DNA from: Janthinobacterium sp. GW456P
Lineage (GTDB): Bacteria > Pseudomonadota > Gammaproteobacteria > Burkholderiales > Burkholderiaceae_D
Direction of reading: 5' to 3'
Length of the DNA: 64,000 nt
Assembly (NCBI RefSeq): GCF_002127655.1
Contig: NZ_NEHB01000013.1
Span: 232,101 to 296,100, forward strand
Below the pieces are notes generated by a model. It was not told the DNA's origin. It was given only the letters and a program-made list of their open reading frames with translations, and ran no database searches. The number at the start of each line of letters is the position of its first letter. Position 1 is the first letter of the stretch. Below are positions 10,465 to 19,776 of the stretch, one piece after another. Made by a program: the position numbers and the translations under genes.

Positions 10465-12561
10465 TTATTTCTTTGTGTACGTATTCAACCAGTCCAGTAC
10501 CGTGTGATGCCACAGCAGCGAATTCGCCGGCTTCAGCACCCAGTGGTTTTCGTCCGGGAAAACCAGCAGCTTGCTCGGGATGCCGCGGCGCTGCAGCGCC
10601 GTGAAGGTGCCCAGGCCTTGCGCCGTGGGGATGCGGAAGTCCAGGTCGCCCTGCACCACCAGCATCGGCGTCTTCCAGTTCTTCACGAAGTTGACGGGGT
10701 TGAACTGCTCGTACTTGGCTGGCGCGTCGTAATAGGTGCCGCCATTTTCCCATTCGGTGAACCACAGTTCTTCCGTTGCATAGGCCATGCCGCGGTTGTC
10801 GAACACGCCGTCGTGGTTGACCAGGCACTTGAAGCCGTCCGGCCAGTTACCGGCGATCCAGTTCATCATGTAGCCGCCGTACGACGCACCCAGCGCGCAG
10901 CTGCGCTCGCGGTCCAGCCACGGGAATTTTTTGGTGGCCGCTTCCAGGCCTTTCTGCAGGTCGATCAGCGGCTTGCCGCCCCAGTCGCCGCTGATGGCAT
11001 CCGTGAACTTCTGGCCATAGCCGGTGGAACCGTGGAAGTCGATGAAGACGGTGGCGTAGCCGGCACCCGCATACACTTGCGGATTCCAGCGGTAGCTCCA
11101 GCTGTTGCCGAAGCTGCCTTGCGGGCCGCCGTGCACCAAAAAGGCGATCGGATATTTTTCGCCGGCCTTCGCATTCCATGGCTTCATCACGTGGCCATAG
11201 ACGGTTTCGCCATCCGCGCCGGCGAACGAGAACTGCTCATACTCGCCGAAGCGCACGTTGGCCAGCGCTTGCGCGTTCTGCTTGGTCAGCTGCACCATCG
11301 GTGCAGATTCGGACTTGGCATCGAGTTTGCGCGTGTACAGTTGCGCGCCCGAGGCCAGGTTCGCTTGCGCCAGCACGATGGTATTGCCGCGCACGTCGAA
11401 CTCGCCCACGGCGCCCTTGCCCGTCAGCGCGTTGACCTTGCCGCTGGCCGCGTCGATGTGGAACAGGCGGTGCTGGCCCACGTCATCGGCGGCGACGAGG
11501 AAGGCCTTGCCATCCGGCGTCCAGCGGAAATCGGCGACGGAACGGTCCCAGTCGTCGGCCACGGTGCGTTTTTTGCCCGTGACGACATCCATCAGCACCA
11601 GATGAAAACGGTCCGCTTCGAAGCCCGGCCTGGTCATGGCGACCCAGGCGAGGGTGCGGCCATCGGGCGACCAGGTGGCTTTCGCATCCCAGGCCGGATT
11701 GTCGGCCGTGAGGTTGCGCGGCGCCTGGCCGCCCGTTGCCGGTATCGTGTAGACGTCGAAGTTGGTCGACCACGATTCCGTGCGGCCGGCCACGCGCACG
11801 GAAAAGGCCACCGTTTTGCCGTCCGGGCTGAAGTGGTATTCGCTGTTGTCGCCGAACGGTTTTGAGGGCGCGTCGCCGTCGAGGGTGCCGCTCAGGCTGA
11901 CGGGTGCGGCGCTGACCTTGCCGGTCGCGTCGATCGGCGCCGAGTACAGCGCGTTGCGGCGGCCATCGGCCCAGGTATCCCAGTGGCGCACGAACATCTG
12001 GTCGTAGACCATGCCGCTGGCCTTGTTCTTCGCCTTTTCATCGAGGCGTTTTTTCGTGCAGGCGAGGTCCGCGCAATCGAGGAAGACGCCCATGCTGAAG
12101 GCCAGGCGGTCGCCCTGCGGCGAGAGGCGGTAGGTATCGACGTCCAGCGCCAGGTCGGTGACCTTGGACGCTTCGCCGCCGTTCAGGGGCAGCTGCCACA
12201 CTTGCGAGGAGCCGGAACGGCTTGAGAGGAAGTAGATGGCGTCGCCGTTCGGCGACCATTGCGGGTCGCTGGCGCTGGCGCCAGCTTCACTGCGCGTAAG
12301 CTGGCGTGGCGCCGCATTCGGCGCGCGCAGGTCGATCATCCACAGCTGCGTGTTGCCGCGGTTTTTCTCCAGGTTGGTGGTGCGCACCGTGTAGACGACG
12401 CGCGTGGCGTCAGGCGACAGCACGGGGCTGCCGACTCTTTCCATGGCCACCATGTCTTCCACGGTGAAACCGCGCGGCGCGGCCGGCGCCGATTCCGCAG
12501 CAACGGCGGTGGTGGCCATGGCGGCACTGAATGCTCCCAAGAGCAGCAGACGTAAACTCAT
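10465..12561 (-). CDS. S9-family serine peptidase (prolyl oligopeptidase-type)
   Basis: The 698-aa protein has a signal peptide (MSLRLLLLGAFSAAMATTAV..), so it is predicted periplasmic or exported. Residues about 30-420 form the WD/TolB-like beta-propeller (SPDATRVVYTVR, WSPNGDAIYFLSS, FSPDGKTVAFS). Residues about 440-698 are the alpha/beta-hydrolase peptidase domain. The nucleophile serine is in GASYGGYMMNW, the oxyanion region in FLVHGGPQGSF, and the acid/histidine segments in VVQGDLDFRIP and FPDENHWVL. Length and architecture match dipeptidyl/acylaminoacyl peptidases of family S9C. The ATG at 12561 has GGGAG upstream. Confidence 0.87.
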   Translation of the reverse strand: MSLRLLLLGAFSAAMATTAVAAESAPAAPRGFTVEDMVAMERVGSPVLSPDATRVVYTVRTTNLEKNRGNTQLWMIDLRAPNAAPRQLTRSEAGASASDPQWSPNGDAIYFLSSRSGSSQVWQLPLNGGEASKVTDLALDVDTYRLSPQGDRLAFSMGVFLDCADLACTKKRLDEKAKNKASGMVYDQMFVRHWDTWADGRRNALYSAPIDATGKVSAAPVSLSGTLDGDAPSKPFGDNSEYHFSPDGKTVAFSVRVAGRTESWSTNFDVYTIPATGGQAPRNLTADNPAWDAKATWSPDGRTLAWVAMTRPGFEADRFHLVLMDVVTGKKRTVADDWDRSVADFRWTPDGKAFLVAADDVGQHRLFHIDAASGKVNALTGKGAVGEFDVRGNTIVLAQANLASGAQLYTRKLDAKSESAPMVQLTKQNAQALANVRFGEYEQFSFAGADGETVYGHVMKPWNAKAGEKYPIAFLVHGGPQGSFGNSWSYRWNPQVYAGAGYATVFIDFHGSTGYGQKFTDAISGDWGGKPLIDLQKGLEAATKKFPWLDRERSCALGASYGGYMMNWIAGNWPDGFKCLVNHDGVFDNRGMAYATEELWFTEWENGGTYYDAPAKYEQFNPVNFVKNWKTPMLVVQGDLDFRIPTAQGLGTFTALQRRGIPSKLLVFPDENHWVLKPANSLLWHHTVLDWLNTYTKK

Positions 12562-12679
12562 TCAAACTCCCGATTCTGATGACGACGTTATCGATATGGT
12601 ATTGACGTGGCCGGCTGTACCGCCGGCAGCCCGACATCATAGCAATAAAGACGCGTCCGCTGCCGAAGTTGACCGCCGG

Positions 12680-13387
12680 TTAGCCGGCCGGCACTGCCAG
12701 TTGGTCGAGCGCCACGTGGCCCAGGAAACCGCCCCGGCTGGCGGCCGGCAAGCCAGCCTCGATGGTGTGGGCGAAGCGGATGCCGGGGTCCTGTTCCAGC
12801 GCCGCCAGCACGCGCGCCACCTGCGGATAGTCGCTGAGCCGCGCCAGCTGCAGCGGCTCGGCCCAGCGCGCCGTGGCGGCCAGGTAGGCGTCGGCAATCG
12901 TCGGCGCGGTATCGGAAGCGAGCCAGGCGCGGCCATCGAGCAGGCGCTCCAGATGCGCCAGGCTTTTGTGCACCTTCTCGCTGGCCATTTCGCGCCAGAC
13001 GGCCACGCGCGCATCGCCTTCTGCCGCGCGCGACGCCTGGAAGGCGGGCATGAAGGCCGCGTGGAACGTCGTATGCAGGAACGACAGCACGCTGTTCAGG
13101 CGGTCGTATTGCGGCGTGCCCTGCGCAAAACCCAGGCCGCTGTCCGGTGCGCGCGCGGCCAGGTGCAGCAGGATCGCCATGCTTTCCAGCAGCGGCGTGC
13201 CCGCGGGCGTGAGCAGGGCCGGCGTCTGGCCCAGGGGATTGATGGCGAGAAAAGCCGGATGCTGCTTGCTGGCCGGGTCGCGCGCTTCGACGCGGGCCAG
13301 GCGATACGGCAAGCCGCTCCATTCGAGGGCGGCGATGGCGGCAAACGAGCAGCCGAACGGCACGCTGTAGATCAGGGTGGTTTCCAT
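12680..13387 (-). CDS. Glutathione S-transferase family protein
   Basis: The 235-aa cytoplasmic enzyme has an N-terminal thioredoxin-like GST domain (residues about 1-80, with the cis-proline/glutathione-binding region NPLGQTPALLTPAGTPLLES) and an all-helical C-terminal domain. The catalytic residue expected near the N-terminus falls in TLIYSVPFGCSFAA. The start has GGAG 8 bp upstream on its strand. It is divergent from an HxlR-family regulator 100 bp away, suggesting inducible detoxification of an electrophile; the substrate is unknown. Confidence 0.85.
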   Translation of the reverse strand: METTLIYSVPFGCSFAAIAALEWSGLPYRLARVEARDPASKQHPAFLAINPLGQTPALLTPAGTPLLESMAILLHLAARAPDSGLGFAQGTPQYDRLNSVLSFLHTTFHAAFMPAFQASRAAEGDARVAVWREMASEKVHKSLAHLERLLDGRAWLASDTAPTIADAYLAATARWAEPLQLARLSDYPQVARVLAALEQDPGIRFAHTIEAGLPAASRGGFLGHVALDQLAVPAG

Positions 13388-13462
13388 GCTGGAGCTCCAT
13401 TCAGGTGAGGGAAGGGCAGTCTAATCGCGATGGTTACTATTTGGAAGAAGGCAGAATAATGT

Positions 13463-13485
13463 GGTATAGGTACATTTTTTATACC
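13463..13485. promoter_or_regulatory. Inverted repeat, probable HxlR operator
   Basis: GGTATA (13463-13468) and TATACC (13480-13485) form an inverted repeat in the GST/HxlR divergent gap, ending 2 bp before the HxlR start. Binding by the dimeric HxlR protein here would affect its own gene and probably the GST gene. The dyad is seen; binding is inferred. Confidence 0.5.
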
Positions 13486-13487
13486 AG

Positions 13488-13865
13488 ATGGAAATCGCCA
13501 TGAAAGACAATGTCTCCGGCTGCGCCGTGGAAGAAGCCATGCGCTTGCTGGGCGGGCGCTGGAGGATCGTGCTGCTCAGCTATCTGATGGCCGGGCCGAA
13601 GCGCTTCAGCGAAATCCGCCGCGCCGTGCCGAATATCTCGCAGCGCATGCTGACCCTGGACTTGCGCGCGCTGGAAGAGGCGGGCTTGCTGACGCGCACG
13701 ATTTACGCGGAAGTGCCCGTCAAGGTGGAATACCGGCTGACGGACGAGGGTTTGCGCTTGCGCGAGCTGGTCGAGATGCTGCGCGCCGTCGGCCTGCGTC
13801 TGCGCGGGCAGGCCGACGGCGGCGGCGCTTTTCTCGCGCCCGCCGGCGAGGATCATGCTCAATAG
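13488..13865 (+). CDS. HxlR-family winged-helix regulator
   Basis: The 125-aa protein is of standard HxlR length. Motifs include CAVEEAMRLLGGRW at the N-terminus (with the conserved cysteine often used for electrophile or redox sensing), the recognition region FSEIRRAVPNISQRMLTLDL, and the wing VKVEYRLTDEG. The ATG at 13488 is used here; an ATG four codons later (13500) is equally possible. It is divergent from the GST gene and likely its regulator, responding to quinones, aldehydes or similar electrophiles by analogy with family members. Confidence 0.85.
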   Translation: MEIAMKDNVSGCAVEEAMRLLGGRWRIVLLSYLMAGPKRFSEIRRAVPNISQRMLTLDLRALEEAGLLTRTIYAEVPVKVEYRLTDEGLRLRELVEMLRAVGLRLRGQADGGGAFLAPAGEDHAQ

Positions 13866-13927
13866 AAACAGCTGTCTTTATGCAAAGTGCTAGACTGCCC
13901 GCCTTTAAACACTACTTTTCGACACCC

Positions 13928-14518
13928 ATGCGCCTGACTTCCATCGCCCTGACCGCCGCCGCCCTGTTCGCCGCCTTGCCGGCCCAGGCGTCCACCATGC
14001 CGACACTCGAACAAATCCGCAGCGCCGTGCAGGCGGGCGTGGCCAAGACCCAGGCGAAGATGCAGTCGAGCATGCCGTTCGCCATCAAGGTGACCAGCTT
14101 GCAGGGTTGCCAGCAGTCGCAGGAAGTGCCGGGCGAAGTGGTGTGCCTGGTGGGCATGAGCGCCGGCATGCGCGACGCTTTCAATGTGTTGCCCTTGCGG
14201 GATGAAGGCGGTACCTGGGTCGGCGTCGAGCGCAAGGATGCCAAGTTCGCCGGACCGTCGCCGGCCGAGGCGCAAGCGATGATACGCGCCTGGGCCAAGG
14301 AAGAAGTGGCGCGCAATCCGGAAGCGGCCAAGGACGTGCAGATGCAGGAAGCGCAGAGCACCATGCAGGTCACGGCCATCAACGAGTGCGAGGTCAAGCG
14401 CAAGACCGGTTATCTGGTGTGCGACACGCAATTGAGCGTGCCCAGCCGTCCTGACGGCATCAAGACGGAACTGACCTTCATGCTGGAAAGCGCCGGCTGG
14501 CGCTACGTGCCGCGCTAA
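13928..14518 (+). CDS. Secreted protein of unknown function
   Basis: The 196-aa protein begins MRLTSIALTAAALFAALPAQA, a clear Sec signal peptide; the open frame extends 16 codons upstream but without signal-peptide character. The mature part is soluble with four or more cysteines in spaced pairs (LQGCQQ, VVCLVG, NECEVKR, YLVCDTQ), suggesting two disulfides, and ends with a beta-rich segment (ELTFMLESAGWRYVPR). No catalytic motif is recognised. It stands alone between the HxlR gene and an AT-rich gap. Confidence 0.65.
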   Translation: MRLTSIALTAAALFAALPAQASTMPTLEQIRSAVQAGVAKTQAKMQSSMPFAIKVTSLQGCQQSQEVPGEVVCLVGMSAGMRDAFNVLPLRDEGGTWVGVERKDAKFAGPSPAEAQAMIRAWAKEEVARNPEAAKDVQMQEAQSTMQVTAINECEVKRKTGYLVCDTQLSVPSRPDGIKTELTFMLESAGWRYVPR

Positions 14519-14894
14519 GCTGCCGGCCCCACGCCGCTGGCCCAGCGGCCTGACATTCCTTTCTCCATAGCGCCGGCCCCACTTCGGGGCGTCTGGCGCT
14601 CATGCACTCTTTCCTGCACGTCCAGCCTGCCTGGCGGCCCATGCGGCCGCCGGCAGGCATATCGCATCCCACATCGGCACCAGACATACAGTTCAGCGTA
14701 GGCAATATGGCTGAATTGATATATTTGTTGAATCAATATTTTAAAAAAATCAAAATGATAGAATTTGTGATTATTGTCGATTATGTTGTGATTTGGCCAT
14801 ATAAAACAATATATTCGTTTTAATCGTTATTTTTGGCGTATGATATTGATAATGCGCAAGTAAATACCGCGATCTGAATGTCTGGAGAACCGCC
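14519..14894. other. 376-bp gap, AT-rich 3' half; no gene seen
   Basis: The first part carries a short GC hairpin, GCCGCTG-GCC-CAGCGGC (14533-14549), without a T-run. From about 14700 to 14870 the sequence turns strongly AT-rich, unlike its surroundings, with an inverted ATTGAT (14715) / ATCAAT (14732) pair. This segment probably holds the promoter of the HD-GYP gene; no convincing small ORF was found. Confidence 0.5.
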
Positions 14895-16163
14895 GTGCTG
14901 AAAAAAATAACGAGTAGCGAACTGATGCTGGGAATGTATGTAGAACGTCTGGGCCGCTCCTGGCTCGACACCCCTTTCTGGACGCGTTCTTTTTTGCTGG
15001 AGTCGCCGGCTGACCTCGAGCGTATCCGCTCGGCACGCCTGTGCGAAGTGTGGATCGACACGACGCGCGGGCAGGCGCCGCAAGTCGCGCCGCCCGCCGC
15101 GCCGCCTGCTCCCGCAGTACCGCCTGCCGCCGCAGCCACTCCCGCAGCGACTAACGCAGCCGGGCCCGCAAGCAAAACCGGCGTCGCCGCCGATGCGGGC
15201 CCGCCCCGCTCGCGCGACGAGGAGCTGGCGCACGCCCGGCGCTTGCTGGAGCGCTCGCGCCAGGCCGTGCAGACGATGTTCGACGAGGTGCGCATGGGCA
15301 AGGCCCTGTCTGCGGCGCAAGCCTATGAACTGGTCGACGATATTGCCGCCTCGGTACTGCGCGGCGGCAATGTCCTGCTGGGCCTGGCGCGCCTGAAATC
15401 CGCCGACAATTACACGTATATGCACTCGGTGGCCGTATGCGCGCTGATGACGGCGCTGGCCAGGGAACTGGGTCTGGCGCCCGAGCAGGTGCGCTCGGCC
15501 GGCCTGGCGGGTTTGCTGCACGATATCGGCAAGATGGCCGTGCCGTCCGCCATCCTCAACAAGCCGGGCAGCCTGAGCGAAGCGGAGTTTTCCTCCGTGC
15601 GCGCGCATCCGGCCGCCGGCCACCGCATGCTGCAGGAAGTGGGCGAGATCGACCCGGTGGCGCTCGACGTGTGCCTGCACCACCATGAAAAACTCGATGG
15701 CAGCGGCTACCCCAAGGGGCTGCGCGGCGAGGAAATCAGCCTGTTTGCGCGCATGGGCGCCATCTGCGACGTGTACGACGCGATCACCTCGAACCGGCCG
15801 TACAAGCAGGGCTGGTGCCCGGCCGATTCGCTGCGCCGCATGGCAGGCTGGCGCGGCGGGCACCTGGACGCGCAACTGTTTGCCGCCTTCGTCAAATGTC
15901 TGGGCATCTATCCGCTGGGCACCCTGGTGCGGCTGCAGTCGGAGCGCCTGGCCGTGGTGGTGGGACAGGCGCCGGGCAAGCCGCTGACCCAGCCCACCGT
16001 GCGCGTGTTTTTTTCCATCCGCGCCGGCACCTGCATCGTCCCGACTCTGCTCGACCTGGCCGCGCCGGGCTGCCAGGAGCGCATCGTTTCCACGGAAAGC
16101 GCAGCCCAGTGGCGCCTGCAGGACATCGACCGTTACTGGGCCGGCGAACCTGCCGTGGCATGA
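14895..16163 (+). CDS. HD-GYP domain c-di-GMP phosphodiesterase
   Basis: The 422-aa protein starts at GTG with TCTGGAG upstream. Residues 1-60 are DUF3391-like (LMLGMYVERLGRSWLDTPF). An Ala/Pro-rich linker (about 60-100) follows, then a complete HD-GYP domain with HSVAVCALM, GLLHDIGKMAVP (HD metal ligands), RAHPAAGHRML, CLHHHEKLDGSGYP and the GYP loop intact, and ICDVYDAITSNRPYK. All expected metal-binding residues are present, so it should hydrolyse c-di-GMP to pGpG/GMP. It precedes an Aer-like receptor, linking second-messenger turnover with motility. Confidence 0.9.
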   Translation: MLKKITSSELMLGMYVERLGRSWLDTPFWTRSFLLESPADLERIRSARLCEVWIDTTRGQAPQVAPPAAPPAPAVPPAAAATPAATNAAGPASKTGVAADAGPPRSRDEELAHARRLLERSRQAVQTMFDEVRMGKALSAAQAYELVDDIAASVLRGGNVLLGLARLKSADNYTYMHSVAVCALMTALARELGLAPEQVRSAGLAGLLHDIGKMAVPSAILNKPGSLSEAEFSSVRAHPAAGHRMLQEVGEIDPVALDVCLHHHEKLDGSGYPKGLRGEEISLFARMGAICDVYDAITSNRPYKQGWCPADSLRRMAGWRGGHLDAQLFAAFVKCLGIYPLGTLVRLQSERLAVVVGQAPGKPLTQPTVRVFFSIRAGTCIVPTLLDLAAPGCQERIVSTESAAQWRLQDIDRYWAGEPAVA

Positions 16164-16308
16164 CGGCCGGCAGGGCCGTAATAAAGTACATTTTGTTAAT
16201 AATAAAATATTAAAATAATGGTGCCAGTGCCGTGCCCGCTTTGCTGGCTGGCGACCGTTTCTTGTCCGCAAACCCGTCACCGTACGGGCTACTTTTGAGG
16301 ATGTGACC

Positions 16309-17898
16309 ATGCGACTCAATCTTCCCGTCAGCGATACCGAGATCACACTGAGCGATAGCGAGACCATTGTCTCGACTACTGACTTGCAAGGCAATATCAC
16401 GTATGCCAACCCGTATTTCATCGCCGTCAGCGGTTACAGCGCGGAAGAATTGATCGGCGCGCCGCAAAATATTCTCCGGCATCCGGACATGCCGGTCGAA
16501 GCGTTCGCCGATTTCTGGGCCACCATCCGCTCGGGACGCTCGTGGAGCGGCATGGTGAAAAACCGCTGCAAGAGCGGCGATTATTACTGGGTGCTGGCGA
16601 ACGTGACGCCGGTGGTCGAAGACGGCGTGGCCGTCGGCTACATGTCCGTGCGCACCAAGCCGACGCGCCAGCAAGTGGCGCAGGCGTCCGCCCTGTATGC
16701 GCGCATCAAGGCGGGGCAGGCCGATGGCATCGTCATCAGCCAGGGCGCGGCCGTGCGCACGGGCTGGCTGGCCAGGCTGGCGCGCTTGCGCGACCTGCCG
16801 CTGGGCAAGCGCATCGGCTGGAATCTGGGCTTGCTGAGCCTGGTATTACTGCTGCAACTGGCGTGGAATGCGGGCGTGTTGCCGGATGCGGCCCACGGCT
16901 GGCTGACGGGCCTGTCCGTGCTGGCTTTGTGCGCAACCCTGTATTTCTGGCACAGCTTGCACCGCGCCGTGCTGCAACCGTTACAGCGGGCGCGCCAGGC
17001 CTGCGACGTGATGGCGGGCGGCGACCTGACGGGCGAGCTCGACACCGCGCGGCGCGACGAGATGGGACAGTTGCTGCGTTCCTTGCGCCAGTTGCGCGTG
17101 AACCTGCATTCCATCGTTGGCGACGTGCGCGGCAATTTCCTGCGCATCAGCATGGCCAGCCAGGAAATCGCCGCCGGCAATATGGATTTGTCGGGCCGCA
17201 CGGAAGCGCAGGCCTCGGCCCTGCAGCAGACGGCGTCGAGCATGGAGCAGCTGGCCGCCACGGTGCAGCAGAATAGCGGCAACGCCGTGCAGGCGAGCGA
17301 CATGGCGGGCAAGGTGCAGGGCTTGGCCGGGCGTGGCGGCGAAATCGTCGGGCAGGTGGTCAGCATGATGGAGGGCATTAACGTCTCCTCGAAGAAGATC
17401 GGCGACATCACGGGCATTATCGAAGGCATCGCTTTCCAGACGAATATCCTGGCCTTGAACGCGGCCGTCGAAGCGGCGCGCGCGGGCGACCAGGGGCGCG
17501 GTTTTGCCGTCGTGGCGGGCGAAGTGCGCAGCCTGGCCCATCGCAGCGCGGCGGCCGCCACGGAAATCAAGCAATTGATCACGGCGTCGCTGGAGCAAGT
17601 GCAGGCGGGCGCGAAGCTGGCGCAGCAGGCGGGTGCCAGCAGCGCCGAAATGCTGGGCGCCGTGCAGGGCGTGCACGGCATCATGGAAGAGATCGCCTCG
17701 GCGTCGCGCGAGCAAAGCCACGGCATCGGCCAGGTCAACATGGCCGTCACCCAGATGGATGAGGTGACGCAGCAGAACGCGGCCCTGGTGGAGGAATCGG
17801 CGGCCGCTTCCGCGTCGCTGCAAGACCAGGCCTTGCAGCTGGAACAGGCGATGGCCCTGTTCAAGCTGGAACGCAGGGTGCTACAGCAGGCGCTCTGA
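16309..17898 (+). CDS. Aer-like PAS methyl-accepting chemotaxis protein
   Basis: The 529-aa receptor has an N-terminal PAS domain (about residues 20-120; TDLQGNITYANPYFIAVSGYSAEEL, NILRHPDMP, YYWVLANVTPV). A hydrophobic hairpin at about 165-215 anchors it. A HAMP-like segment (LQRARQACDVMAGGDLTGEL) and the coiled-coil signalling domain follow, with the conserved hairpin tip (IEGIAFQTNILALNAAVEAA). This matches energy-taxis/aerotaxis receptors, where PAS binds FAD. It has no periplasmic sensor and no C-terminal CheR-tethering pentapeptide. The ATG at 16309 follows GAGG by 8 nt. Its 3' end overlaps the convergent DUF2071 gene by 18 bp. Confidence 0.87.
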   Translation: MRLNLPVSDTEITLSDSETIVSTTDLQGNITYANPYFIAVSGYSAEELIGAPQNILRHPDMPVEAFADFWATIRSGRSWSGMVKNRCKSGDYYWVLANVTPVVEDGVAVGYMSVRTKPTRQQVAQASALYARIKAGQADGIVISQGAAVRTGWLARLARLRDLPLGKRIGWNLGLLSLVLLLQLAWNAGVLPDAAHGWLTGLSVLALCATLYFWHSLHRAVLQPLQRARQACDVMAGGDLTGELDTARRDEMGQLLRSLRQLRVNLHSIVGDVRGNFLRISMASQEIAAGNMDLSGRTEAQASALQQTASSMEQLAATVQQNSGNAVQASDMAGKVQGLAGRGGEIVGQVVSMMEGINVSSKKIGDITGIIEGIAFQTNILALNAAVEAARAGDQGRGFAVVAGEVRSLAHRSAAAATEIKQLITASLEQVQAGAKLAQQAGASSAEMLGAVQGVHGIMEEIASASREQSHGIGQVNMAVTQMDEVTQQNAALVEESAAASASLQDQALQLEQAMALFKLERRVLQQAL

Positions 17899-18627
17899 TA
17901 ACGCCTTGAAGGCAATCCTGGGCACGAGGAAGGCGAACGGTTTCGATAGGGGCGGCAACTGCCCCAGCAAGCCGCAGTCGGCGCGCAAGGCCGTCAGTGC
18001 TTGTACTTGATCCACATCAACGGGCAAGTCGATTTCGCCGAAGACCAGCTTGCCGTTGCGCGGCACGTGGGCGATGGCCGCATCCTGGCAGGCGAGGAAG
18101 GCGACGGCGTCGTGCCAGTTGCCGAACAGTTGCTGCCAGTCGGCATCGAGGCCATGCGCCGCCGTGATGGCTGCCTGCACATCGAGCGCCGGAGCGCTGC
18201 CGGCGCCGCTGGCAATGCTGCAGCTGGCCTGCGTGGCTGTGACTTCCAGCGCCATGCCGGCGGCCAGGTGCGTCGGCAGGATATCGCTGAACAACCGCGT
18301 GCCCAGCGCATGCGGCAAGCTGGCCATGATGTTTTTCAAAAAATATACGCAGGGAACGGCCGGCGCGCCCGGCGGCGTGTGGTCCAGGTACAAGCGCCAG
18401 TTGCTTTGCAGGGGAGACGGCAGCAGCTTGCGCAAGGGGCCGAGCAGGGCAGGGCCGAAATGCCCGTGGCGATAGGTGAGTACCGTGAACGGCGTCTTGC
18501 CGTCGTGCTGCCACAAGGCCACGCCCGGCGGCAATAATTTCTGCGCCGCAGCGGCATCGACCAGCCAGCTCACGTACACGACGTCGCGCACGTCGCTGTG
18601 CAGGGGCAGGAAGGGCAGGCGCGACAT
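17881..18627 (-). CDS. DUF2071 (YqjF-like) family protein
   Basis: The protein has about 248 aa from the ATG at 18627. It shows the DUF2071 opening LPFLPLHSDVRDVVYVSWLV with LLPPGV soon after, then TVLTYRHGHFGP and YLDHTPPG, features of a beta-barrel fold related to acetoacetate decarboxylase. The function is unknown. No good ribosome-binding site precedes 18627; the frame stays open further upstream (for example a TTG near 18729), so up to about 34 more residues could be coding. It is convergent with, and overlaps, the Aer-like gene. Confidence 0.62.
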   Translation of the reverse strand: MSRLPFLPLHSDVRDVVYVSWLVDAAAAQKLLPPGVALWQHDGKTPFTVLTYRHGHFGPALLGPLRKLLPSPLQSNWRLYLDHTPPGAPAVPCVYFLKNIMASLPHALGTRLFSDILPTHLAAGMALEVTATQASCSIASGAGSAPALDVQAAITAAHGLDADWQQLFGNWHDAVAFLACQDAAIAHVPRNGKLVFGEIDLPVDVDQVQALTALRADCGLLGQLPPLSKPFAFLVPRIAFKALSERLL

Positions 18628-18778
18628 GACGGCCTGGCGTAGCTTGGCGAAATGCGTGCAATTGGCGAGCGCGGCAAACAGGCGCCCTGGCCAGCCCGCG
18701 CGCGGGTGGCGGTAAGTGTTGTCTTGCAATTGGAAACTTTCGGGAAAGGCGCAGGAAGGTCGATACGCTAACGCTGCA

Positions 18779-18896
18779 ACGTCCGTCCACATCATCGCGA
18801 GCGGCGGCGATGTGTGGCCGAGACGCACAGCTGTGCTGGAGCACAGCGAGCATCGCAGGCCGCACAGGGCGCCGCGCAGCCGATGTGGACGGGCGT
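18779..18896 (+). repeat. Structured dispersed repeat, copy B
   Basis: This 118-bp element lies just 3' of the SDR gene. Its closing stem, ACGTCCGTCCACATC / GATGTGGACGGGCGT, pairs at 14 of 15 positions yet shares no sequence with the closing stems of the other copies. The internal stem is TGTGTGGCC/GGCCGCACA (G-U tolerated) and the apical hairpin GCTGTGC-TGGA-GCACAGC. The conserved core GCGAGCGGC and GAGCATCGCAGGCCGCA is present. Confidence 0.82.
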
Positions 18897-18901
18897 CACT
18901 A

Positions 18902-19684
18902 TTACTGCATGTGCCAGCCGTGGCTGACGACGATCGACTGGCCGCTCAGGGCGTTCGACGGGAAGGCGGCCAGGAAGATGGCCGTTTGCGCCACGTCCTG
19001 CGTGGTGGTGAATTCGCCGTCGATGGTGTCTTTCAGCATCACTTTCTTGATCACGTCTTCCTCGCTGATGTTCAGCTGGGCTGCCTGTTCGGGGATTTGC
19101 TTGTCGACCAGCGGCGTGCGCACGAAGCCGGGGCAGATGACGTTGGCGCGGATGCCATCCTTCGCGCCTTCCTTGGCCACCACCTTGGCCAGGCCCAGCA
19201 GACCGTGCTTGGCCGCCACGTAAGCGCTCTTGAATGGCGAGCCTTCGTGCGAGTGCACGGAACCCATGTAGATGATGGCGCCGCCGCGGCCCGCCTTGAT
19301 CATTTCGCGCATGCAGGCGCGTGTGGTGAGGAAGGCGCCGTCCATGTGAATGGCCAGCATCTTTTTCCATTGCTCGAACGGGTAGTCGACGACGGGGCTG
19401 ATGATCTGGATGCCCGCGTTGCTGATCAGAATGTCGATGCCGCCGAAGTGGGCCACGGCATCGGCCACGCCCTGGTCGACTTGCGCTTCGCTGGACACAT
19501 CCATGGCGACGGCAAACGCCTGGCCGCCCGACTGCTTGATTTCCTCGGCCGTCTTGCTGGCCGCTTCCAGGGCCAGGTCGGCGATGACGACCTTGGCGCC
19601 CTGTTTTGCGTATTCGATGGCCATTTCCTTGCCGATGCCGCTGGCGGCGCCGGTAATCAGTGCGACTTTGTCTTTGAGTTGCAT
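18902..19684 (-). CDS. Short-chain dehydrogenase, 3-hydroxybutyrate dehydrogenase-like
   Basis: The 260-aa SDR has cofactor motif [12 protein letters not shown] near residue 12, NAG in LISNAGIQ, catalytic serine in MGSVHS, and YVAAKHG for the YxxxK pair, so the active site is intact. Overall it resembles BdhA-type D-3-hydroxybutyrate dehydrogenases ([15 protein letters not shown]). The ATG at 19684 has AAGGA at good spacing. It lies next to an AraC regulator and across from the flavoprotein/GlpD-like/kinase operon, so its substrate may be a product of that pathway rather than hydroxybutyrate. Confidence 0.8.
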   Translation of the reverse strand: MQLKDKVALITGAASGIGKEMAIEYAKQGAKVVIADLALEAASKTAEEIKQSGGQAFAVAMDVSSEAQVDQGVADAVAHFGGIDILISNAGIQIISPVVDYPFEQWKKMLAIHMDGAFLTTRACMREMIKAGRGGAIIYMGSVHSHEGSPFKSAYVAAKHGLLGLAKVVAKEGAKDGIRANVICPGFVRTPLVDKQIPEQAAQLNISEEDVIKKVMLKDTIDGEFTTTQDVAQTAIFLAAFPSNALSGQSIVVSHGWHMQ

Positions 19685-19776
19685 ATTAATCCTTTGCATT
19701 GCGGGTTGGAGTGATCATGGAAAACCTGACTTTGCCAGTATAGCGAGAAAACGCGCCACGCATGCCCCGCGCACGG

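Noticed and set aside
16163-16179. ACGGCC/GGCCGT hairpin after the HD-GYP gene as terminator
   Set aside because: Only six base pairs, overlaps the stop codon, no T-run.
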